A stretch of DNA of 64,000 bases from Marinobacterium jannaschii DSM 6295 (GTDB lineage Bacteria > Pseudomonadota > Gammaproteobacteria > Pseudomonadales > Balneatricaceae), in contig NZ_JHVJ01000019.1 of assembly GCF_000620085.1 (NCBI RefSeq), positions 1-64,000 of the forward strand, read 5' to 3'. Below are positions 8,345-16,722 of this stretch, in pieces. Position 1 is the first letter of the stretch, and the number at the start of each line of letters is the position of its first letter. A program made the translations under genes and the position numbers. Below the pieces are notes generated by a model that saw only the letters and a program-made list of their open reading frames with translations, ran no database searches and was not told the origin of the DNA.

Positions 8345-9691
8345 TCACAGCTCTACGCCAGCCAGCCATTCCTTCCAGCGCAGGTTTATATTGGCGCCAA
8401 CGGAGAGAAACGGCTCCGGGGGGAGTTGACGCGGTTTATCATAACTACGGAATTCGTCCAGCAATTGTGACGAACCCTTTACGGCCAGCTCGGCGGCCAT
8501 CATGCCGGACATGGTCCCTTTCACGGTGCCGAGACCGTTCTGGCAGGCGGCAGAGTAAACCCGCTCTTCCAGTTCGCCGAACGCCGGTACCGAGTTCCAG
8601 GACAGGCACAGGCGGCCACCCCAGCGGTGTTCCATCTCAACCCCTTCCAGCATCGGGAAGCGGGCGGAGAAGGCCTTGTCGTGGGCACGGATCACGCCTG
8701 CCACTTCCCGCTCGGAGATCTCCATCGACTGGTTCAGGGTAAAGCGGTTGCGCACCGTGACACGGTCGCCCGAACCCATAAAGTCAGAGCAACGACGCAC
8801 CGTGGTGCCCATCGGATCGGCCGGCAGCACGCCCCAGTCGGCCGCACCGCCGAGGCGTTGCTGCTCGTCCCGGCTCAGCTTCCGGGTCATGGAGGCGTAG
8901 GTAAAGACATGCAGCAGCTGGCGCGGGAAAAAACCAAATGACTGGATATGGCCGTTCACGGCCAGTATCACATTACGCGCCCGGATACGTCCCGCCGGCG
9001 TGGTCAGCAGGTGTTCGCTGCCCAGCTCCATTGCCGTCACCGGAGTGTTTTCGTAGATATCAACCCGCTTGCTTAGCCCCTCGGCCGCCATGCGGATAAA
9101 GGCGGCGGGCTGAATCACCACGGCACCCGGGGTAAACAGGCCTTTACTGTAGAAGTCTGTCCCGGTCCAGCGTTTCATCTCTGCCGCATCCATCAGCCGG
9201 TGAGATTCACCGAGAATCTCCAGATGCTTGATATAGCTATCGATATGCTTCTCGCCACGGGAAGATCCGGCACCGGTCACCTTGCCGCAGGGATCAAAGA
9301 CCTGCTTCGGCATGCCGAATTCCTGCGCCATCTCACGGGCAAAGTCGATTGCCGTGCGATTGAGATGGATCTGCTTACGGTCTTCATCCTGCGCCCCGGC
9401 ATAGGTCTCGGAATTGAGGTCGTGGGGCAGGTCGATCATAAAGCCGCTGTTGCGTCCGGCCGGACCTTCCGCCAGCCGGTTGGCATCCACCAGTACGATG
9501 CTTTCATTCTGCGTCAGCTGACTGAGGCGGCGCGCCGCAGCGATACCGGCAAAGCCGCCGCCCACGACCACCCAGTCAGCCTGGATATCGCCTTGCAGCT
9601 GGGGGTAGGCTCTGGCAGCGGTCAGAATCTGGTTCCAGCCAGCAGGTCCCGTGTCCTTCGGTGTTTTGCTGACTTTTATAGTTCTGGTCAT
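8345..9691 (-). CDS. FAD-dependent amine oxidoreductase (DadA/PuuB-type)
   Basis: The 448-residue protein is a DAO-family flavoenzyme with the dinucleotide-binding motif GGGFAG at residues 44-49 and the FAD-contact segment GRNSGFMIDLPH. Relatives oxidise secondary or primary amines such as gamma-glutamylputrescine, sarcosine or D-amino acids. AGGAG lies eight bases before the start. It sits between an aldehyde dehydrogenase (160 bp upstream) and the GbcB-like reductase (12 bp downstream), so it probably oxidises an amine made by the same pathway. The substrate cannot be fixed. A protein of the same broad type is encoded at 34842-36257. Confidence 0.85.
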   Translation of the reverse strand: MTRTIKVSKTPKDTGPAGWNQILTAARAYPQLQGDIQADWVVVGGGFAGIAAARRLSQLTQNESIVLVDANRLAEGPAGRNSGFMIDLPHDLNSETYAGAQDEDRKQIHLNRTAIDFAREMAQEFGMPKQVFDPCGKVTGAGSSRGEKHIDSYIKHLEILGESHRLMDAAEMKRWTGTDFYSKGLFTPGAVVIQPAAFIRMAAEGLSKRVDIYENTPVTAMELGSEHLLTTPAGRIRARNVILAVNGHIQSFGFFPRQLLHVFTYASMTRKLSRDEQQRLGGAADWGVLPADPMGTTVRRCSDFMGSGDRVTVRNRFTLNQSMEISEREVAGVIRAHDKAFSARFPMLEGVEMEHRWGGRLCLSWNSVPAFGELEERVYSAACQNGLGTVKGTMSGMMAAELAVKGSSQLLDEFRSYDKPRQLPPEPFLSVGANINLRWKEWLAGVEL

Positions 9692-9715
9692 AACTAGGCT
9701 CCTGTTGAGGAGAAC

Positions 9716-9831
9716 GATCAGGTCAGGCGCAGATCAGGCCGGGCATGTGCAGGCCCGCTACATGCCTGTCTGGCCTGCAGTACCTGTACGGCGCGGCCCG
9801 CTGTGATAGCGCCCCGCGGCCTGACCTGATC
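9716..9831. repeat. Nested inverted repeats inside the operon
   Basis: In the 160-bp gap between the aldehyde dehydrogenase and FAD oxidoreductase genes, GATCAGGTCAGGC (9716-9728) pairs exactly with GCCTGACCTGATC (9819-9831). Between them lies a smaller hairpin of GGGCATGT and ACATGCC. The transcript could fold into a long stem that sets the relative expression of the two halves of the operon, or this may be an inserted repeat. Confidence 0.6.
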
Positions 9832-9851
9832 TGTGACTGAGCCGCAAAGGG

Positions 9852-11369
9852 TCAGTCGACGCTGCCGTCTACCGCGTCATCACTCAGGTCTACCCAGATG
9901 GTCTTCAGCTGGGTGAACTGGTCATGGGCGTGGATAGAGTTGTCACGACCGCCGAAGCCGGACTGCTTATAGCCGCCGAACGGTGTGGTGATATCCCCTT
10001 CGCCGAAGCAGTTTACGGTCACTGTTCCGGCACGCAGGGCCTGGGCCGCGCGCAGGGACTTCTTGGCATTGGCGGTAAATACGGACGCCGCCAGGCCATA
10101 CTCGGTATCGTTGGCAACCTGAATCGCTTCGTCGTAGCTGGCGACAGTGATCACCGACAGGATCGGGCCGAAGATCTCCTCCTGCGCCAGGCGATCGCTG
10201 TTGCTGACGCCATCGAAGATCGTCGGCAGCACATAGCGGTCTTCGACGGTTTCACCGCCCAGTACCAGCTGATGACCGGCTTCCTTTGCCACGTCGAGGT
10301 AGCCGGCGACCTTGCCGAAATGGCCCTGGTCGACCAGTGCGCCGAGGTGATTCTGCGGGTCCAGCGGGTCGCCGGTCTTCCAGTCACGGGCGTGGGCCTG
10401 AATCCGTTCCATCAGCTTGTCTTTGATTCCGGCCTGAACGATCAGTCGGGAACCGGCAGAGCAGTTCTCGCCCATATTCCAGAATGCGGCCGAAACCACC
10501 TGCTCGGCGACCTTATCCAGATCTTCCGCATCGTCCAGTACCACACAAGGGTTCTTGCCACCCAGCTCCAGCACCACTTCCTTCAGGTTGGAGTCGGCGG
10601 AGTAATGCAGGAAGCGACGACCGGTAACCGTGGAGCCGGTAAAGGTCACCATATCGATATCGCGGTGAGTCCCGATCGCCTCGCCCACTTCAGGGCCGGT
10701 ACCGGTCACGATATTCAGCACGCCACGCGGCACACCCGCTTCCATCGCCAGCTCCGCCACACGCAGCGCGCTGAGGGAGGTCTGCTCGGCCGGCTTCACC
10801 AGCATCGAGCAACCGGCCGCCAGTGCCGGGGCGATCTTCCACGCCAGCATCAGGATCGGGAAGTTCCACGGCAGTACCGCGCCGACAACGCCGACTGGCT
10901 CGCGCACCACCATCGCCACGGCATCGTTGCCCACCGGTGCCGTCTGGTCGTAGATCTTGTCGATCAGCTCGGCATGCCAGCTCAGGGTGTGGATCACTTC
11001 CGGGATATCGATAGTTTCACAATCGCGGATCGGCTTACCGGAATCGATACTCTCCAGTACGGCCAGTTCACGGGCGTTGCGCTGGATCAGCTTGCAGAGC
11101 TTGATCAGCACCGCCTTGCGCTCCGAAGGATGCAGCTTGCTCCAGCGGCCATCTTCAAAGGCATCGCGGGCTTTCTGCGCCGCGAAGTCGACATCTTCGG
11201 CGGTACAGGCGGCGATATCGGTGATCTTTTCACCGGTCGCCGGGTTAGTGACTTCAAGCGTTGCGCCGTTGCTGGCCGGACGGAAGGCACCATCGATGAA
11301 GCTCATGGAAGCGGGATTCAGATCAGCGGCAATCGCCTGATACTCTTCACGGGTTAACAGGTCAGACAT
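9852..11369 (-). CDS. Aldehyde dehydrogenase, PuuC-like
   Basis: The 505-residue protein is an NAD(P)-dependent aldehyde dehydrogenase. The motif PWNFP is at 167-171, the general base Glu at 268 (ELGGK) and the catalytic Cys at 303 (GENCSAG). Length and N-terminus resemble PuuC (gamma-glutamyl-gamma-aminobutyraldehyde dehydrogenase). Its start lies 3 bp after the stop of the lyase gene, and its ribosome binding site (GGGAG) overlaps the 3' end of that gene, so translation is probably coupled. In this operon it would oxidise an aldehyde made by the amine oxidoreductase or the lyase. An alpha-ketoglutarate semialdehyde dehydrogenase role, as in hydroxyproline breakdown, is possible but unproven. 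Confidence 0.9.
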   Translation of the reverse strand: MSDLLTREEYQAIAADLNPASMSFIDGAFRPASNGATLEVTNPATGEKITDIAACTAEDVDFAAQKARDAFEDGRWSKLHPSERKAVLIKLCKLIQRNARELAVLESIDSGKPIRDCETIDIPEVIHTLSWHAELIDKIYDQTAPVGNDAVAMVVREPVGVVGAVLPWNFPILMLAWKIAPALAAGCSMLVKPAEQTSLSALRVAELAMEAGVPRGVLNIVTGTGPEVGEAIGTHRDIDMVTFTGSTVTGRRFLHYSADSNLKEVVLELGGKNPCVVLDDAEDLDKVAEQVVSAAFWNMGENCSAGSRLIVQAGIKDKLMERIQAHARDWKTGDPLDPQNHLGALVDQGHFGKVAGYLDVAKEAGHQLVLGGETVEDRYVLPTIFDGVSNSDRLAQEEIFGPILSVITVASYDEAIQVANDTEYGLAASVFTANAKKSLRAAQALRAGTVTVNCFGEGDITTPFGGYKQSGFGGRDNSIHAHDQFTQLKTIWVDLSDDAVDGSVD

Positions 11370-11372
11370 GGC

Positions 11373-12350
11373 TTACTCTCCCTTCTCGGTGCTGGCGACT
11401 TCAAGACCGCTAATGCTGGATTTGATGGTTTCTACAAACTGCGTGGAGCCTTCCGCCTCGATACCGGCGATGGTGGATTTCAGAACCTTCACCACCCGCT
11501 CCATGGCGCGTTTCTCATCTTTGTTGAGGCCACGCAGAGGTTTGCGCACCTCACCGGCGACCCGGCCATCCAGGGTGACACCGTACTTCACGCTCTGGAT
11601 AAACTTGCCGCCCTGCTCCAGCACCCGCATCAGCGGCATCATGGCAGACATGATGCGACGGCCCTTGTTGAAGTCATTCTCAACGGCACAGGCCTGATAG
11701 AGGGCAATGTGCTCTTTCGGCAGGAAGTTGGAACCGGCGCAGACCCAGCTGCGGGCACCCCAGGCGAAGAACTCCAGCGCCTGGTCGTCCATACCGCAGG
11801 CCACCTGGATATGCGGATAGTCGCGCGCCAGCATATGCAGACGGTTGATATCGCCGGAGCTTTCCTTGATACCGCAGAAATTGGAGGAGCGGCCCACACG
11901 GTCGAGGAACTCCTCTTCCATATTGACGCCCATACGATCGGGGTAGTTATAGAGCATCACCGGCAGGTTAGCGGCACGGTCCACCGCCAGCGCATGCAGC
12001 GCCAGTTCGCGCTGGGTCGGCAGCGAGTAAGGAGGTGTGGCGACCAGGATGCAGTCAGCACCGTATTTGGCGGCATCTTCTGCCAGCTTCAGTGAGGCAT
12101 CCGGATTAACCGAACCGGTGCCGAAGATGATCAGCTGGTCGCCGGTGACGATCTCTCTGGCGATCTGCAGCAGCTTAACCCGCTCTTCATGGCTTTCTAC
12201 ATAATACTCACCTGTAGTACCGCCGATCATCAGGCCGTGTACGCCGGAATCAATCAGGTACTGCACATGGGTCGCGTAAGCGTCATAGTCGATTGTGTAA
12301 TCTTCGCCAAACGGCGTGATTACCGGTGTGTAAATCCCTTCGAAGCGCAT
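11373..12350 (-). CDS. Dihydrodipicolinate synthase-family lyase/deaminase
   Basis: The 325-residue protein is a class I aldolase-type TIM barrel of the DapA/NAL superfamily. It has GGTTGE (43-48), the catalytic Tyr in LYNYP (Tyr134) and the Schiff-base Lys in GIKES (Lys162). The long C-terminal tail (about 300-325) goes beyond typical DapA. It heads a leftward operon with an aldehyde dehydrogenase, FAD oxidoreductase and GbcB, so a catabolic role is more likely than lysine synthesis. Family members include the HypD-type deaminase of hydroxyproline breakdown, aldolases and dehydratases. Which reaction it performs is not visible. GGTGAG precedes the start. Confidence 0.85.
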   Translation of the reverse strand: MRFEGIYTPVITPFGEDYTIDYDAYATHVQYLIDSGVHGLMIGGTTGEYYVESHEERVKLLQIAREIVTGDQLIIFGTGSVNPDASLKLAEDAAKYGADCILVATPPYSLPTQRELALHALAVDRAANLPVMLYNYPDRMGVNMEEEFLDRVGRSSNFCGIKESSGDINRLHMLARDYPHIQVACGMDDQALEFFAWGARSWVCAGSNFLPKEHIALYQACAVENDFNKGRRIMSAMMPLMRVLEQGGKFIQSVKYGVTLDGRVAGEVRKPLRGLNKDEKRAMERVVKVLKSTIAGIEAEGSTQFVETIKSSISGLEVASTEKGE

Positions 12351-12531
12351 TTAACTCACCTGCATATATTCTGTTTTTATTTTCGAAACAACATAGAACT
12401 GAGCGCAGAAGGCTCATAACTTTGCATTTCATCTGATGGCTAAAAGATTAACGAGGGGAGGCACAGGGCCACAATCAACATTTATTTCGCAATAAACATA
12501 ACGCTGGGTTATGAAAAAATCAGGCGGGCAC

Positions 12532-12554
12532 AAAAAAGCCTGCAAAAGCAGGCT
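12532..12554 (-). terminator. Rho-independent terminator (minus strand)
   Basis: The stem AGCCTGC/GCAGGCT with a 4-base loop is followed, on the minus strand, by TTTTTT. It would stop transcripts coming from the LysR gene before the catabolic operon. Confidence 0.7.
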
Positions 12555-12825
12555 AAAACAAAAGGCATTTACTAACTGGGCATATTAATTAACACCCAAC
12601 CTTTTCAGGCATAGGGAAACATCTCAATTCTCGAAGCAGTCACTTAAACTGTTTCAGGTCATAACCGAGGTTAAACCAATCTGATCAAAATGTAGCCCAA
12701 TGTTTTATAGGATCTATTGATGACTTTTAGTTATCAATCGCAACTTGACTACCATGCGGGAGCGCTTGCCATTCGCGAAGCTCTTGCCGATAAAAGCTTC
12801 GCTCACAGAAAAAGCCGCGCCCCTT

Positions 12826-12852
12826 GTAGCAGCGACCTCCGGTCGCGTCCGC
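12826..12852. repeat. REP-like element, family C copy 3 (inverted)
   Basis: GTAGCAGCGACCTCCGGTCG followed by CGTCCGC is the exact reverse complement of the core at 998-1024. It lies just 3' of the LysR gene. Confidence 0.7.
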
Positions 12853-12871
12853 TTACCTTTGCTAGGGTAAA

Positions 12872-13807
12872 TCAAGCCACGCTGATCAGCGGGTCATCCA
12901 TCATATCCAGCAGCCAGGCGCGGAAGCGGCAGAACTCTTCATTGTTCTCCTTCTCGTCGGCATAGGTGAGGTAATGCATCTTCTCCTTGAAGATGGCGTG
13001 CTCTTCCACCGGCTTGATCAGTACGCCCTGCTCCACCAGCGGAGCGACCAGGTGATGCCAGCCCAGTGAAACACCCTGATGGTTCTGCACCATCTGGATT
13101 AGCATATTGTAATCATTGGCATTCAGCATATGGTTGCCGTTCTTGGGACGGTCATCGATCTGGATATCATGCAGCGCCAGCCAGACACTCCAGTCCACAT
13201 GCTCGGCGATCTGCGCCCGGCCATAGGGGCTGAGGTTCAGCAACACGGCATCACGCAACCCTTCCATCTCGCTGATTTCAGGATTTTCCTGCAGATAGTG
13301 CGGCGTACAAACCGGATAAATGAGGTCATAGAAGAGAGGCAGCGAGCTGTAGCCCTCGCGCGGATCGGTCACCTTATTAATGAAGACATCCGGATAGATG
13401 CCCGGCTCCATCTGCAAAAAGTTATTGGTGGTGACGACATTGATATCGATATCCGGGTTATCGGCGAAGAAATCCGGTAAGCGTCGCGACAGCCACAGGG
13501 CCGAGAATGCCGGTGAGCAGCAGATAGTGAGTACGCGCTTATTGCTGTCGGTGCTCTGAATGCGCTGTGCCGCCTGGGCGATATTAACAAAAGACAGGTA
13601 GGCCGCGTCATAGAAGATGGTACCGGCTTCGGTCAGCTCTACGGCGCGCCCGGCACGCTTAAACAGTTCTACACCCAGGTGCGCTTCCAGCTCGCGAATC
13701 TGCCGGCTGATCGCCGCCTGAGTCACGCACAGCGCCTCCGCCGCACGGGTGAAGTTCTGATACTTGGCCGCAGCAACAAAGGACTTTACCGCCCGCAGCG
13801 AGGGCAT
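12872..13807 (-). CDS. LysR family regulator (GcvA-like)
   Basis: The protein is 311 residues from the preferred start (MPSLRAVKSF), which matches the family N-terminus. An ATG 13 codons upstream (13846) is possible but has no ribosome binding site and lies inside a CATAACGTTATG palindrome. The N-terminal winged HTH (about 5-62) contains TRAAEALCVTQAAISRQIRE. A periplasmic-binding-like effector domain follows. It is divergent from the GbcA-like oxygenase gene, so it likely controls that gene and perhaps the leftward catabolic operon. The effector may be a betaine or a breakdown product (inferred). Confidence 0.87.
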   Translation of the reverse strand: MPSLRAVKSFVAAAKYQNFTRAAEALCVTQAAISRQIRELEAHLGVELFKRAGRAVELTEAGTIFYDAAYLSFVNIAQAAQRIQSTDSNKRVLTICCSPAFSALWLSRRLPDFFADNPDIDINVVTTNNFLQMEPGIYPDVFINKVTDPREGYSSLPLFYDLIYPVCTPHYLQENPEISEMEGLRDAVLLNLSPYGRAQIAEHVDWSVWLALHDIQIDDRPKNGNHMLNANDYNMLIQMVQNHQGVSLGWHHLVAPLVEQGVLIKPVEEHAIFKEKMHYLTYADEKENNEEFCRFRAWLLDMMDDPLISVA

Positions 13808-14123
13808 TTTCACCAGAATCTTGTCCGGCTCGACGTGTTTAACCATAACGTTATGTATTCAATTTCCCAGATAAAAAGTCGTTTTACCCAAACATAGCCG
13901 ATAAATAGACTGAGTACAGATCGTCGCAGAAGGGATCACCCTACTTAGACTGCCATAAGCGCCCGACGAGGGACAGGCTTCTTCGCGACACGGATAACAA
14001 CAATAAGGCTACCCGGTAGACCCAACGAAAAAGCCTGTGGCATAAAGCACTTAGCGACAGGTCAGTAGGTTTCCAAGAATAAAAAATGTTGCAGCCACGG
14101 CTGCTGTCATCGGAGTTTCAGTA

Positions 14124-15335
14124 ATGACAAGCAAATCCAAGACGCTCGACCTGATCAATCAGCGTAAACCACGCCACGCCCTGACACGCGAGATCTACCG
14201 CGACCCAGACGTCTACCAGCAGGATCTTGAGCAGATCTGGCATAAAGAGTGGATCTTTGCCGGGCATACGTTCGAGATTGAGAAACAGGGCGAATACCTG
14301 ACGATACAGGTGGGCGACTATCCGGTGGTGATTGTGCGTGATGCCGAAGGTAACGTACGGGCATTCCATAATGCCTGCCGCCACCGCGGCTCACGGATCT
14401 GTTCCGAGTCCAAAGGCAAGGTAGCCAAGCTGGTCTGTCCGTACCACAGCTGGACCTTCGATCTGGATGGCAAGCTGCTGTTTGCCGCCAATATGGGCGA
14501 CAGGTTCAATAACGATGACCACGGCCTGATGCCGGTGCATTGCGAGATCGTGAACAGCTACATCTATATCTGCGTGGCAGAAGATGCTCCGGATTTCGCG
14601 GCCTTCCGTCAGGATCTGGCACCCTTTATCACGCCGCACAACCTCGACAACTGCAAGGTCGCCTTCGAATCCAATCTGGTCGAGAAAGGCAACTGGAAGC
14701 TGGTATTCGAGAACAACCGTGAATGCTATCACTGCGACAGCAACCACCCGGAATTGCTGAACTCCTTCGTTGAAAACCTGGCCGTCGCCGGTGTCGGCGG
14801 TGATGACGATCCGGAACTGGTCGCCCACTGGGACAAGTGTGAGGCAGCGGGCCTGCCAAGCCGTCTGGTGATGGACCCGAACGGCCAGTACCGCATGACC
14901 CGTATCCCGTTGTTCCGTGATTCGGTCAGCTACACCATGGATGGCAAGCCGGCGATAAATGGCCGCCTGGATGATACCGACGTCGAGGATATCGGTGCCC
15001 TGCTCTACTTCAACTACCCTTCCACCTGGAACCACTTCCTCGGCGATCACGCCCTGAGTTTCCGTGTGCTGCCACTGGGGCCGGGCGAAACCCTGGTCAC
15101 CACTAAGTGGATCGTACCGAAGGATGCGGAGGAAGGGGTCGACTATGACCTGGATAACCTGACCAAGGTCTGGCTGGCCACTAACGATCAGGATCGCCAG
15201 CTGGTTGAGGAAACCTTCCGTGGCGTCAGCTCGCCGTCCTACATTCCGGGCCCGTTCTCGGATATCGCTGAAAACGGTGTCTGCCAGTTTGTGGACTGGT
15301 ACTGCGATACCATGAAGGCCAAGCTGACGGACTAA
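14124..15335 (+). CDS. gbcA: GbcA-like Rieske oxygenase (betaine demethylase)
   Basis: The 403-residue protein is the large subunit of a Rieske non-heme iron oxygenase. The Rieske centre is formed by C85-x-H87 and C105-x2-H108 (CRHRG and CPYHSW). The mononuclear iron site is seen as NNRECYHCDSNHPEL (about 192-206). The family oxidises a methyl group on quaternary amines; GbcA turns glycine betaine into dimethylglycine and formaldehyde. CGGAG lies 11 bases before the start. It is divergent from a LysR gene, and the reductase partner GbcB is encoded separately at 7220-8332. The next operon is a ProVWX betaine importer. Residues 230-290 differ from the GbcA I recall, so another betaine, such as proline or hydroxyproline betaine, is possible. 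Confidence 0.87.
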   Translation: MTSKSKTLDLINQRKPRHALTREIYRDPDVYQQDLEQIWHKEWIFAGHTFEIEKQGEYLTIQVGDYPVVIVRDAEGNVRAFHNACRHRGSRICSESKGKVAKLVCPYHSWTFDLDGKLLFAANMGDRFNNDDHGLMPVHCEIVNSYIYICVAEDAPDFAAFRQDLAPFITPHNLDNCKVAFESNLVEKGNWKLVFENNRECYHCDSNHPELLNSFVENLAVAGVGGDDDPELVAHWDKCEAAGLPSRLVMDPNGQYRMTRIPLFRDSVSYTMDGKPAINGRLDDTDVEDIGALLYFNYPSTWNHFLGDHALSFRVLPLGPGETLVTTKWIVPKDAEEGVDYDLDNLTKVWLATNDQDRQLVEETFRGVSSPSYIPGPFSDIAENGVCQFVDWYCDTMKAKLTD

Positions 15336-15350
15336 TCCCACTCCCCCCCG

Positions 15351-15384
15351 AAAAAGCCCCGTTTCGCAGCAAACGGGGCTTTTT
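15351..15384. terminator. Strong hairpin terminator after gbcA
   Basis: AAAAAGCCCCGTTT and AAACGGGGCTTTTT form a 14-bp perfect inverted repeat around CGCAGC. It ends the oxygenase transcript and could act in both directions. Confidence 0.85.
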
Positions 15385-15406
15385 CCGCTGCGTATGAGAA
15401 TTTGAG

Positions 15407-16294
15407 ATGGAGTCATTCGCTCAGCCACTGCGGCCGGAATACCGCAAAGGCTTTTTGCTCGTGCTGGTGTCTGCATTCTGTTACGGCCTGCAGCCGTTCT
15501 TTGCCTGGTTTGCCTATCAGGCCGGGGCCGATCCGATCGGATTGCTGCTGGCCCGCTTTTCACTGGCCTCTCTGATTATGCTGCTATGGCTGAAAAAGCG
15601 CCGTACACCGCTGCCCGGCCGCAGTCAGCTGGGATCGACCATACTGATCGGCTTTGGCTATGCCGCGGCGGCGCTGGGCTACTACAGTGCCAGCTACAGC
15701 GCCTCCGCCAGTCTGGCGGTGATACTGATGTTCTCCTTCCCCGCGTTTGTCACCCTGTTTTCGATCCTGTTTCTGAAGGAGAGCGCCAGTTTTATCAAGC
15801 TGCTGAGCCTGTTGCTGGCCAGTGGCGGCGTATTGCTGGCGACCGGGATGGACTTTCACGGTGACCTCAGCGGTATTCTATGGGCACTGTTTGCGGCCTT
15901 CAGTTACGGTTCCGCCATTCTCTATGGCAGCCACAGGGTCTCACCACAAAACCCCATGACCTCGGCGGGTGTCATCCTCGTCGGGGGTGCCATCACCTTT
16001 GCCATCGCCGCGCTGGTGCAGGGGGCCAGCTGGCCCGCCACTCTGGAAGGCTGGATTGCCATACTGGGGCTGGCCCTGTTCGCCACTATTGTGCCCATCG
16101 CCACCTTTATCAGTGGCTCGCCCCGCATCGGCGCATCGGATGCCTCGACCCTGTCGCTGCTGGAGCCGGTGGTTGCGGTGGTAATTGCGGTGATGCTGAT
16201 CGGGGAAAACCTCAGCCCACCGATGCTATGGGGAGGCTCCATGGTGATTGTCGCCGCTGTTTTACTCTCGAACAGCGCCAGAAAATCCGCCTGA
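15407..16294 (+). CDS. DMT/EamA family transporter
   Basis: The 295-residue inner-membrane protein has about ten predicted helices in two EamA repeats (roughly 12-140 and 150-288). These families export or import metabolites such as amino acids. It starts 23 bp after the gbcA terminator with a weak ribosome binding site (GAG) and is followed by its own terminator. A link to betaine metabolism is only positional. Confidence 0.83.
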   Translation: MESFAQPLRPEYRKGFLLVLVSAFCYGLQPFFAWFAYQAGADPIGLLLARFSLASLIMLLWLKKRRTPLPGRSQLGSTILIGFGYAAAALGYYSASYSASASLAVILMFSFPAFVTLFSILFLKESASFIKLLSLLLASGGVLLATGMDFHGDLSGILWALFAAFSYGSAILYGSHRVSPQNPMTSAGVILVGGAITFAIAALVQGASWPATLEGWIAILGLALFATIVPIATFISGSPRIGASDASTLSLLEPVVAVVIAVMLIGENLSPPMLWGGSMVIVAAVLLSNSARKSA

Positions 16295-16722
16295 GCAGCC
16301 CTGCATTGAATTTCCGGCCACTGTTTTGTGTCCGAAACATAGTGTAAAGCGATCCCGTATCACGCCGTGGTACGGGATTTTTTATGCCTGCTTCCGACTA
16401 ATTAAGTCGCTTTCAGACCGCACTTAAGCGGCCTGCGTAAGGAACAGGCCCGGCACCCCGAAAATAATAACCTTTGGTTATGGTTAGCACCCACCAAATA
16501 TAGTTGGACGCTTTGGGCCCGAATCAATAATTTATTAACAAAGCGCAGGCGACAACAGCGACACTGACACCGACATCTGCGCAAGTAACTGAAGTATTTC
16601 GATCGCCTATGTGTCATAAAAAGATTCGGAATGCATGAGATTACCAATCAGGCATTTGGCCTTTACCGATTTAAACCGGTAAACAAATCCTGAATAAAAT
16701 AATGATAATAAACGAGGGTAAC
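16295..16722. other. Gap upstream of proVWX
   Basis: It holds the terminator of the preceding gene (16352-16383) and about 330 bases that must carry the proVWX promoter. A small palindrome ATAACC-TTT-GGTTAT (16467-16481) could be an operator. No gene is visible; one minus-strand reading frame at 16402-16647 has no recognisable features. Confidence 0.5.
16352..16383 (+). terminator. Rho-independent terminator
   Basis: The stem ATCCCGTA/TACGGGAT with an 11-base loop is followed by a run of T on the plus strand. It ends the DMT transporter transcript. Confidence 0.8.

Larger units (their letters stand above)
12351..12871. other. Gap with promoter region, terminator and repeat
   Basis: The left part (12351-12530) must hold the promoter of the leftward operon. 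A minus-strand terminator (12532-12554) isolates that operon from the LysR gene. The right part contains fragments like repeat family A (AAGCTTCGCTCAC near 12794) and a family C copy (12826-12852). No gene is visible. Confidence 0.5.

Noticed and set aside
9924-11357. 477-codon frame opposite the aldehyde dehydrogenase gene
   Set aside because: It is an antisense shadow; the dehydrogenase on the other strand has all catalytic motifs.
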